Assembly (NCBI RefSeq): GCF_042655485.1
Contig: NZ_JBHSMC010000011.1
Coordinates: 133,520 to 197,519, forward strand
Reading direction: 5' to 3'
Length of the DNA stretch: 64,000 nt
Source: Lederbergia graminis
Lineage (GTDB): Bacteria > Bacillota > Bacilli > Bacillales > Bacillaceae_C
The position numbers and the translations under genes were made by a program. This document shows, in pieces, positions 41,417-49,384 of the stretch. Each line of letters opens with the position of its first letter. The first letter of the stretch is position 1. The notes under the pieces were generated by a model. That model worked only from the letters and a program-made list of their open reading frames with translations, was not told the DNA's origin and did no database searches.

Positions 41417-44161
41417 TTAATTCTTAACCGATTCTTTCCTTGTCGTTTGCATTTGAAAGGAGTATCTCCCCGAGCTTAGACTTATCATTAGCTCATTTTC
41501 TTTCCTACTGAATGTACATTCACTATTCTCAACGGACTCACCCTGATTCCAAATATATCGTCCTTCATTTCGTTCGAAGATACATGCGATGTCATGCCCT
41601 TTATCTTTTAATGGTAAATAAATCTCCGCTCGACAGTTCGCAGGAATGACTACTTCCACTTCACTTTCTCCATTCTCTTTTCTAGACCAGTGGATTGCAT
41701 ATGTACCTCTAATTGTATGAATGGACGCTGTTGCATAAGCCAACTTTTTTACAGAGAATGGATTGAAAACGACCTGGCTAAACGCGATGGCATCAGGATG
41801 AGGTGCGATACCAGCAATATATTTGTAAAACCAGGCACTAACACTCCCAAACATTGGGTGGTTATGAGATCCTTCTCCTTCCCAAGTTTCCCATAACGTT
41901 GTAGCACCATTTTCAAGCATATATCCATAGCTTGGATAATCTCTTTTTAACATCATATTGAAAGCTGTGTCTGTCTCCCCTTTTTCACTCAATACATCAA
42001 ACAGATAAGCAGTTCCAAATATTCCAGTATCCAAGTGTTCATTCAGTTCATGTTTATAGTGGTGCAATACATGTTTCCACACTTGATCAACGGAATCTTC
42101 CGGAACACAGTCCAACACGAATGGAAAAATATCTGCACTTTGTTTGCCAATCGAATAGCAACTTCGCTTTTCATCAAAAAATTCTTCATGAAATGCTCGG
42201 CATATATTTTGATACAAATCAGCGAAATGGTTACCATCCTCTTTATTTCCAAGTACATGAGCGATTTTTTCCATCATCTTTGTGGTGAAAGCATAAAAGA
42301 AATTGTTTACCAATGTAGGTGGAAGTTCCATTTGTCCAGGTACACACCAGTCGCCAAGGAACCAGCTATCCGGCTCTTCATATCGGACTAAATATCCACC
42401 TTCATTACGTGTTCCTAAATACTCCATCCAATTTTTCATGCCTTCATAATGCTCGCTTAATATTCTTTTATCCCCATAGTGGCGGTACATCAGCCATGGC
42501 ATAATGACATAGGCACTTCCCCAACCTACGCCTCCTCCACCACCATTGAATGGAGCAGTATGTGGAACGAAGCCTGTCTGACGGTTTTGTGAGTCACTTA
42601 TATCACCAATCCATTTCGTATAGAAAGATGCCATATCGAAGTTAAACATTGCTGCCTCCGCAGTCAAATGACCGTCTCCCGTATATCCAAGCCGCTCGCG
42701 GTGCGGACAATCACTTGGCACACCTCCATGCAAATTCGTGAGCTGGGACCAACGGTAAGCGGTTTGTATTTGATTTAAAAGTGGCTCAGAACAGGAAAAT
42801 TCTCCGGTTGAAGGGACAGCAGCATGAACAACAACTCCGATTAGATCTGTTAACTTAAGAATTCCTGAATAGCCACTCACTTCTACGTAACGAAAGCCAT
42901 GCCAAGTAAACCTTGGTTCATATTCTTCGATACCATCGCCTTTTAGAATATACACATCCTGCTGTACCTGCTCATCTCCCCCACTACTCGTAAAATCGAG
43001 TTCACCACCCTCTTTCACTTCCTCCGCAAAGCGCAATGTCACCCGCTCTCCCGCTTCACCTTGCATCCGAATTCGAACCCAACCAGATATATTCTGACCG
43101 AAGTCAAATACGTATTGACCTGGTTTCACCTCTGTTCTAGAAACAGGGGCAATCGTGTCGATGATTTTATCTGGAGGAGATAATTGTGATGTTAATTTAC
43201 CAGTCGGTATACGAACTAATTGTGCCAAATCCCAAACGGAATCATCATACCCTCTTTTTGCCCAACCAGGTAATTCGAGACGGGCATCATACACTTCTCC
43301 ATAAAAAACGTTATTAAACACGATGGGGCCACTAGTAGTTTTCCAACTCTCATCACTGATGATGATCTCCCTGCTACCGTCTTCATATAAAATGGCTAAC
43401 TGCAAGATGAGCTTCGGTGCACCATAGCTCATTTTCCCTTCTACTATTCTTTCCGTCTGCTTGTAAAAGCCATTGCCAAGCATGATGCCAATTACATTCT
43501 CTCCTTGTAAAAGCTGCTCTTTGACATCATATTGAAGATAGTTAATCCTCTTCGTCGTTTGATCATCAAAGGGATAGAGTAAGCCTTCAATTTGGCGATC
43601 GTCATAATCCGTCCAATTCGGAACGAGGACATGGTCGCCCATTTTACTACCATTCATGTAAAATTCGAAGTATCCTAAGCCAGTTACAAAGGTGGTAGCA
43701 TGCTTTACTTTCTTATTAATTTGAAAAGCTTTGCGAAATAACGGACTAGCAATTTCTTCTTTCGCTCCAATCCAGCAAGCAGTCCACTCTTCTTCTGTTA
43801 AAATACCAGTTTCAAAAAATGCAACGGACTCAGCACCCCAGCTCTCATCGGCTTGATTCCAACATCGGACAGTCCAATAATAACGTCTTCCACTTACGAG
43901 AGGTGCTCCTTCGTATTCAATGTGCAGTGTATCTGCTGATATTACTTTGCCAGAATCCCACTGTTGTCCAATCCCTGCCAAGACACTCACTTCATCATCT
44001 GCAACAATAATTTGATATGCTGTTTGAAATTGATTCCGTGCAGGTGCAAACTCCCAGCTAAATCGAGGATTTGGTATATTTATTCCAATCGGATTCTCCA
44101 CATACTCGACTCGTAAACGCACTGGTTGTAGCCTATTATTTTCAGTATTTATATTCTTCAT
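41417..44161 (-). CDS. Glycoside hydrolase family 78 alpha-L-rhamnosidase
   Basis: A 914-residue GH78 enzyme without signal peptide. The N-terminal beta domains (PRFSWEFAPARNQFQTAYQI) precede the central (alpha/alpha)6 catalytic domain, marked by GGVPSDCPHRERLGYTGDGH with the general acid region, GWGSAYVIMPW, and a C-terminal domain containing GATTLWETWEG. It removes terminal alpha-L-rhamnose from oligosaccharides or glycosides inside the cell. Start is ATG 44161, 9 bases after AAGGTGG. It lies downstream of the SBP gene and a terminator, on the same strand as the importer. Confidence 0.93.
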   Translation of the reverse strand: MKNINTENNRLQPVRLRVEYVENPIGINIPNPRFSWEFAPARNQFQTAYQIIVADDEVSVLAGIGQQWDSGKVISADTLHIEYEGAPLVSGRRYYWTVRCWNQADESWGAESVAFFETGILTEEEWTACWIGAKEEIASPLFRKAFQINKKVKHATTFVTGLGYFEFYMNGSKMGDHVLVPNWTDYDDRQIEGLLYPFDDQTTKRINYLQYDVKEQLLQGENVIGIMLGNGFYKQTERIVEGKMSYGAPKLILQLAILYEDGSREIIISDESWKTTSGPIVFNNVFYGEVYDARLELPGWAKRGYDDSVWDLAQLVRIPTGKLTSQLSPPDKIIDTIAPVSRTEVKPGQYVFDFGQNISGWVRIRMQGEAGERVTLRFAEEVKEGGELDFTSSGGDEQVQQDVYILKGDGIEEYEPRFTWHGFRYVEVSGYSGILKLTDLIGVVVHAAVPSTGEFSCSEPLLNQIQTAYRWSQLTNLHGGVPSDCPHRERLGYTGDGHLTAEAAMFNFDMASFYTKWIGDISDSQNRQTGFVPHTAPFNGGGGGVGWGSAYVIMPWLMYRHYGDKRILSEHYEGMKNWMEYLGTRNEGGYLVRYEEPDSWFLGDWCVPGQMELPPTLVNNFFYAFTTKMMEKIAHVLGNKEDGNHFADLYQNICRAFHEEFFDEKRSCYSIGKQSADIFPFVLDCVPEDSVDQVWKHVLHHYKHELNEHLDTGIFGTAYLFDVLSEKGETDTAFNMMLKRDYPSYGYMLENGATTLWETWEGEGSHNHPMFGSVSAWFYKYIAGIAPHPDAIAFSQVVFNPFSVKKLAYATASIHTIRGTYAIHWSRKENGESEVEVVIPANCRAEIYLPLKDKGHDIACIFERNEGRYIWNQGESVENSECTFSRKENELMISLSSGRYSFQMQTTRKESVKN

Positions 44162-44201
44162 CACCATCCACCACCTTATCAACTTTTAAATAAAGATAGA
44201 A

Positions 44202-44246
44202 TAAAAAGCCAAACTATCGCTTGATTAATTTCAAGCTAGTTCGGCT
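44202..44246 (-). terminator. Intrinsic terminator after the SBP gene
   Basis: Minus-strand AGCCGAACTAGCTTGA / TCAAGCGATAGTTTGGCT with two mismatches, then TTTTTA. Partial read-through into the rhamnosidase gene is possible. Confidence 0.85.
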
Positions 44247-44253
44247 CCTTATC

Positions 44254-45870
44254 TTATTTCGACGTCACTCTTTTTGCAGCTTCATTATAGATTTCTAACA
44301 CTCTATCGATATTACCCATTTTCTTAATGTCTCCGGTAAATTTATTCCAATCACTGAAGCTTTCTTTACCAGTAACAAAATTAGACTCCATTTCCATTAC
44401 AAATGTTTGTACTGGATTCATGATTTCTGAAATCTCTTGGCTTTCAGCTTGTGTAAATTGAATTGCTGGAGCTTCATACCAAGAAGGAACATATGGATTA
44501 TCAGGCATTGGCAATTCTCTCAAGAACTCATTTTTCTCAATTGGTACTTCTTCATATTTTCCATCAAAATACGTATAGTCTGTTGCAGCAAAATCAACGA
44601 ATGCTTTTGAATCAGATGAAATCTGTAGACCTGGGCGATGTTTCGCACTTGCTCTCATCCCATATTTATCACCAAGCGCCCAAGGATCATCTGCTTTATG
44701 GAACTCCTCTGTAAATGTTGGGTTTCCATCTTCATCAAGAGTATATGTTACACCTTCAATTCCCCACGTAATGAGTCTCATCACTTCAGGATCATATTGT
44801 AAATCAACAAATTTTACTAGCTCTTCTGGATTTTTTGTTTTTGCATTGATGACATATGTTCCCCAACCTAAGTCAGGTGTGTTTCCATTTGTGGCGTTCT
44901 GATATGCTGTTCCATATTTCGGATTATCCGGATAGAAAGAGACAGCAAAGATTTTTCCATCATTCGCAAGTCGTGTGTAAGCACCTGGAGATGTAAACCA
45001 CTGTGCTAGCCACATGAAGTTACTTTCATTTAATGCTTTTTGTTGCAACGTATCATCCGTATCTGTCATATATTCAGGGTCTAATAGTTTCTCTTCATAT
45101 AGTTTATTTGCAAATTGCAACGCTTCTTTATATCCATCTTCAAAAATACCGTATACAAACTCTTCCCCATTCCAGAAAACATCCGCCATTACGTGATTCG
45201 CATGGAATAGTGATCTTAAATCATTCCATCTTGTATTAATTGGATATTTATCTGGATAAAGCTCTTTTAACTTTTTAGCTGCATCATATACATCATCTAA
45301 TGTTTCTGGGATTTTAATATTATGTTTTTGGAATAAGTCATAGCGATAGGCAGATGTATTTTGCAGTAACAACCCTTTATCCTCTTCAAATCTCGGAGTA
45401 GAGGTTTCTTTGAAATAGTACATCTTTCCATCTGCATCTGTTACTCGTTCCATCCCATCTCTAACTTTACTAAGATAGGCCATATAGTTTGGCATGTGCT
45501 CCTTATATTGACTCAACTCAAGTATTTGACCATGCTTCGCCATATCAGTCGTGTCGTAGAATAATGGTGTCATTAGAAAGTCTGTTAGTTCATTACTAGC
45601 GATGTCGAGTTGAACCTTTTGATCATAGTCGGATGAAGGGATATAATTCCATTTGATATTTAGCTTTTTCCCCATCTTCTCTTCCATCAATTTTACCCAT
45701 TCTTTGTGCACTTGACTTTTCGTATTGTCGACACCGTCGGATGAAAGTGTCACACTAAAACTTAACGTATTCGGATCGCTACTAGCTTCATCTTTTTTAC
45801 AGCCTGCTAGAATGACTGCTAACATAAAGATAGCTAGCATAATACTTAGTGCTCTCGCTTTCTTGTTCAT
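44254..45870 (-). CDS. Lipoprotein extracellular sugar-binding protein (LipO/LplA-type)
   Basis: A 538-residue ABC-transporter solute-binding protein of the large LplA type. Signal and lipobox are LSIMLAIFMLAVILAGCKK (Cys lipidated). The mature protein has the two-lobe family-1 pattern (KLNIKWNYIPSSDYDQKVQL, a Trp-rich WLAQWFTSPG region, and YVINAKTKNPEELVKFVDLQ). It should capture oligosaccharides for the LplB/LplC-type permeases encoded upstream. ATG 45870 follows GGGGGATG. A MITE-like element lies between it and the permease gene. Confidence 0.92.
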   Translation of the reverse strand: MNKKARALSIMLAIFMLAVILAGCKKDEASSDPNTLSFSVTLSSDGVDNTKSQVHKEWVKLMEEKMGKKLNIKWNYIPSSDYDQKVQLDIASNELTDFLMTPLFYDTTDMAKHGQILELSQYKEHMPNYMAYLSKVRDGMERVTDADGKMYYFKETSTPRFEEDKGLLLQNTSAYRYDLFQKHNIKIPETLDDVYDAAKKLKELYPDKYPINTRWNDLRSLFHANHVMADVFWNGEEFVYGIFEDGYKEALQFANKLYEEKLLDPEYMTDTDDTLQQKALNESNFMWLAQWFTSPGAYTRLANDGKIFAVSFYPDNPKYGTAYQNATNGNTPDLGWGTYVINAKTKNPEELVKFVDLQYDPEVMRLITWGIEGVTYTLDEDGNPTFTEEFHKADDPWALGDKYGMRASAKHRPGLQISSDSKAFVDFAATDYTYFDGKYEEVPIEKNEFLRELPMPDNPYVPSWYEAPAIQFTQAESQEISEIMNPVQTFVMEMESNFVTGKESFSDWNKFTGDIKKMGNIDRVLEIYNEAAKRVTSK

Positions 45871-46058
45871 TCTACATCCCCCATAAATTTTTATTTTTGT
45901 ATAAAATGATGTGAAAGAAATCGTATAGAGCATGTGCACTTTCATCTTTTATGTTCATTGATCCCTTTACATCACTTATAACCTACTCACTATTGGATAG
46001 ATTACTATGTTCGTGAAGTTGTAAAGTACATCTTAACAGCTAGCCAAGTTTCCTAACT

Positions 46059-46234
46059 GAGGCTGGGACAAAGAAATAATGTGAACCATAACTTAAATAT
46101 TAATCAAATAGTTCGTTCTAGGTAAATCCGAACAATGGCAATAAAACGATACCGCTTCGGAAATACACTACGCTGAAAACTTTAAACTCATTTAGCTGAT
46201 ATAAAACTAGTTCAGGTTGTATTGTCCCAACCTC
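46059..46234. mobile_element. 176-bp MITE-like element between permease and SBP genes
   Basis: Inverted ends GAGGCTGGGACAA (46059) and TTGTCCCAACCTC (ending 46234), one mismatch in 13. The interior is AT-rich, has no gene, and includes a remnant of the GGAAATACAC palindrome (GCTTCGGAAATACACTACGC). Ends resemble those of IS1182-type insertion sequences. No target duplication is visible, so it may be old. Confidence 0.75.
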
Positions 46235-46252
46235 CTGGAAACTACGAAACTA

Positions 46253-47149
46253 TCAACCTTTAATTGATCCAACAAACATACCTTTTGTAAAATACTTTTG
46301 GAAGAATGGATAAATACACATAATCGGGAACATCGTAACGATGATGACTGCCATTCGAATGGCCTGCGGATCCAAAGTAGACTCTGGTGAGTTTACGGCA
46401 ACATTACCAGCACCTACTCTCCCTTGAATCGCATTCGTATCTAGTGCAAATAAATAGTTTCTTAAAACCATCTGCAACGGATACTTATTTTGATCTTGGA
46501 GGTAAATTAACGCTTCAAACCATGAGTTCCAACTACCTACAATTCCGAATAAAGCAAATGTAGCAAGCAACGGCTTCGATAATGGTAAAATGACTTTCCA
46601 TAATATCATTACTTCGTTTGCTCCATCTATTCTGGCGGCATCCTTTAATTCAAGCGGGATGTTCGCAAAGAAGGTTCTAAATAGAAATACATTGTATGCT
46701 CCTACTGCACCTGGCAAAATCATAACCCAAAGCGTATCGATCAACCCTAAGTTACGGATAAGTAAATACGTTGGAATTAATCCGCCACTAAAAAACATCG
46801 TAATCGTAAGGAAAATAGTAAGAAATTTTTTCCCTATAAAGCCATCCACCGTGAGTGGATATGCCATTAATGACGTAAATAGGAGCATAATCCCCGTAGA
46901 ACCAAGGGCATAAATTATAGAGTTCAAATATCCCTTATAAATATAGGAATCTTTTAATAAATACTTATAGTTATCGATGGTAAGTCCCTTTGGCCAAAGG
47001 TAAACATCCCCCATTGATACGTGACGATGGCTACTTAAGGAAATAGCAACGATATTGATAATTGGATATAGTACGACGATTAATAAAACAATCATAAACA
47101 TGATGTTAAACGCGTCAAATGTACGAGATCCTAAGCTTTCATTCCTCAT
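46253..47149 (-). CDS. Carbohydrate ABC transporter permease (LplC-type)
   Basis: A 298-residue permease with six helices and the EAA loop DAARIDGANEVMILWKVILP that contacts the ATPase. C-terminal QKYFTKGMFVGSIKG is characteristic of LplC-type carbohydrate permeases. It works with the LplB-type permease encoded 13 bases upstream and the SBP downstream. No ATPase gene is present; a shared ATPase such as MsmX may serve, as known for other Bacillus oligosaccharide importers. AAAGGAGG lies just before the ATG. Confidence 0.93.
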   Translation of the reverse strand: MRNESLGSRTFDAFNIMFMIVLLIVVLYPIINIVAISLSSHRHVSMGDVYLWPKGLTIDNYKYLLKDSYIYKGYLNSIIYALGSTGIMLLFTSLMAYPLTVDGFIGKKFLTIFLTITMFFSGGLIPTYLLIRNLGLIDTLWVMILPGAVGAYNVFLFRTFFANIPLELKDAARIDGANEVMILWKVILPLSKPLLATFALFGIVGSWNSWFEALIYLQDQNKYPLQMVLRNYLFALDTNAIQGRVGAGNVAVNSPESTLDPQAIRMAVIIVTMFPIMCIYPFFQKYFTKGMFVGSIKG

Positions 47150-47162
47150 TCTTCTCCCTCCT

Positions 47163-48119
47163 TTAGAACAAGCTCGTTTCCGATACTTTGCGGCTTACCC
47201 AGTTTGTAATATACAAAATAATGAAGGAGACGACTGACATGAATAAACCAACTGCAGTAGTATAAGCATATTGGGCACCTAGAATCCCTTGCCTATATAC
47301 ATAAGATCCTATTACGTCTGCTACTTCATATGTTTGAGGGTTGTATAATAAAATAACCTTCTGGAAATCTGTCCCTAATATTCCACCCATCGCAAAAATA
47401 AGCAATATGATGGTTGTAGGGCGAATCGATGGCCATGTAATGTGCACTACTTTTTTCCATCTACCAGCACCGTCAATATCGGCTACATCATAAAGGGTAG
47501 TGTCAATTCCACTCATGGCAGCAAGGTAGATAATACATCCAAACCCAACACCTTGCCATATCCCGGATGATATGAAAATAGTTCGGAACCAATCAGATTC
47601 AAGTAAGAACAGAATCGGTTCTATCCCAAAGAGTCCGGTTATTTTATTTATAAGTCCTTCTCTAGCTGTATACATGGTGATTAATCCTGCAACGATGACG
47701 ACTGAGATGAAATGGGGCATATATGAAACTGTTTGGACAATCCTCTTAAACGTTTTGTTCCTCAGTTCATTAAATAAAAGCGCGAGTATGATAGGGGCTG
47801 GAAACGCCCATAGAAGTGAATACAATCCTAGAAGTAGTGTGTTTTTGAGTACCCTTAAAGCCATTGGATCGTTAAAAAATGTATTAAAATATTTCAATCC
47901 AACCCATTCACTATCCCAAATACCTTGTACAGCACTAAAGTCTTTAAAAGCTATTAAAATTCCGTACATTGGGAAGTAATTAAAGATTAATACAGTGAGA
48001 AAACCTGGTAGAACCATCAAATATAAATAACGATGTGCCCACATTTTTGCTAAAATACGGCGCTTCGGCTTTTTCACCGTTACGATGGGTACATGATTAC
48101 TTGTTTGAGTTTCCTGCAA
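47163..48119 (-). CDS. Carbohydrate ABC transporter permease (LplB-type)
   Basis: A 318-residue permease with six helices: LPGFLTVLIFNYFPMYGI at the N-terminus, EAA loop ADIDGAGRWKKVVHITWPSI, and a C-terminal helix ending TNWVSRKVSETSLF typical of LplB/YteP. It is the first gene of the importer operon. The start is TTG 48119, 8 bases after AGGAGG; the GTG three codons earlier lies inside the binding site. The 550 bases upstream lack an obvious gene and are AT-rich. Confidence 0.92.
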   Translation of the reverse strand: MQETQTSNHVPIVTVKKPKRRILAKMWAHRYLYLMVLPGFLTVLIFNYFPMYGILIAFKDFSAVQGIWDSEWVGLKYFNTFFNDPMALRVLKNTLLLGLYSLLWAFPAPIILALLFNELRNKTFKRIVQTVSYMPHFISVVIVAGLITMYTAREGLINKITGLFGIEPILFLLESDWFRTIFISSGIWQGVGFGCIIYLAAMSGIDTTLYDVADIDGAGRWKKVVHITWPSIRPTTIILLIFAMGGILGTDFQKVILLYNPQTYEVADVIGSYVYRQGILGAQYAYTTAVGLFMSVVSFIILYITNWVSRKVSETSLF

Positions 48120-48609
48120 TAGGAACACCTCCTACTTAATTATGGAATCTTCTTTTGTTTATTTTTTAGGTTCGTTACTCGTTTTAGAGAACGAACGACA
48201 ATCGTAAGCTTGATATAGTACAAAATATCTTCCAAGCCACCTCCCTGTTGAAGTCATAGTAGACTGACGTAGTGTTCCTCTCTATGCTAATAGAATCGTT
48301 GTTGTTAAAATTCCATTCATCATCCGCTTTATAAACTAGTTCACAATACTAACTAATTCGACAAATTAAGCGCTTACAATATTGCTGTGTTACTCCAATT
48401 TCCGAATATGATCTTCCATTCTTCTGAACTAGTAAATATGTACGTATACTCTTTTTCCATGAAACTTATTCAATATCTTCCAATATAAGGAGATTATATT
48501 ATACATATATTATACTGTCAATAATCTTTAATATAACTTTTCACTCATTATTTATTATTCATATATTTAATATACTTTAATATATTTTTATATTTTACCT
48601 CTTACTACA
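48120..48609. other. AT-rich intergenic region upstream of the importer operon
   Basis: Holds the leader of the permease operon. 48490-48600 is extremely AT-rich with repeated TATTATAC and AATATACT motifs that resemble half-sites of the palindrome at 53388. A weak 31-codon frame (48140-48235, TTG after GGGAGG) is present. No conserved RNA was recognised. Confidence 0.6.
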
Positions 48610-48647
48610 CTGTCTCCATGATAGAATTTCTCACACCATGGAGACAG
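48610..48647 (-). terminator. Stem-loop after the SGNH hydrolase gene
   Basis: Perfect 11-base arms CTGTCTCCATG / CATGGAGACAG with a 16-base loop, 24 bases past the stop at 48671. It has no clean T-tract, so it may be an attenuator or mRNA-end hairpin. Confidence 0.55.
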
Positions 48648-48670
48648 ATTGTCCAACAACAGCCGAAGTA

Positions 48671-49333
48671 TTATCCGTTTCTGGACCAATCATATCCAAC
48701 AGCGTTTAAAAATGCTCTTGCAATGACCATATGTCCTGCCATGTTAGGGTGAACTCGGTCACCTGCGAATGTTCCTGAATAATAGTAATCTAGCATCTTA
48801 TTAAACTCTGCTTGAATATCAACGAATACGGCACCTACTTGTTCCGCTACCCGTTTAACCGCCATGCCATACTCATCCATCTGTTTCCTCATCGCATCTT
48901 CTGGATTCGCTTCGATTAAAAACGGTGTCATCAGAACAAGCCCCTTCAAACTAGGCTGCACTTGTTCTACTAATTGAAGGAGTGTACTTTCATATTCCTC
49001 CAAGCTAATATGCGACTCTTTAATTTTTGGTTCATCAAAATGACGCCACACATCATTAATCCCAATCATGATCGAAAGCCAATCCGGTTTAAGATCTATT
49101 ACATCAGTCTTCCAGCGATTACTTAAATCGCGAACGGTATTCCCACCAATCCCCATATTAATCGTACGTATTTGTAATTCCGGATAGGCCGTTTCTAGTA
49201 ATGCATCTACTAAAGATACATAGCCCTTCCCGACACCTTCAAATATACCTTCACCATATGGATGCTTTCTCCCACAATCTGTAATCGAATCCCCAATCAT
49301 TACTAGCTTGCTTCCCGTTTCTAATTTCATCAT
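48671..49333 (-). CDS. SGNH/GDSL hydrolase (probable carbohydrate esterase)
   Basis: About 220 residues with all four SGNH blocks: GDSIT (nucleophile Ser), MGIGGNT (Gly and Asn), GINDVW, and DRVHPN (Asp-x2-His). Length and spacing match TesA-like and rhamnogalacturonan-acetylesterase-like enzymes. No signal peptide, so it probably deacetylates imported oligosaccharides. Start is the ATG pair at 49333/49330 after AAAGGGG. The upstream gene is a GH38, 52 bases away on the same strand. Confidence 0.9.
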   Translation of the reverse strand: MMKLETGSKLVMIGDSITDCGRKHPYGEGIFEGVGKGYVSLVDALLETAYPELQIRTINMGIGGNTVRDLSNRWKTDVIDLKPDWLSIMIGINDVWRHFDEPKIKESHISLEEYESTLLQLVEQVQPSLKGLVLMTPFLIEANPEDAMRKQMDEYGMAVKRVAEQVGAVFVDIQAEFNKMLDYYYSGTFAGDRVHPNMAGHMVIARAFLNAVGYDWSRNG

Positions 49334-49384
49334 CAATACCCCTTTTCTATTATAAAAATTTGTTTTCAACGATTTTCATCTTGC

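Noticed and set aside
45871..46058. Separate promoter for the SBP gene
   Set aside because: No convincing -35/-10 pair with 17-base spacing found; read-through from the permease genes cannot be excluded.
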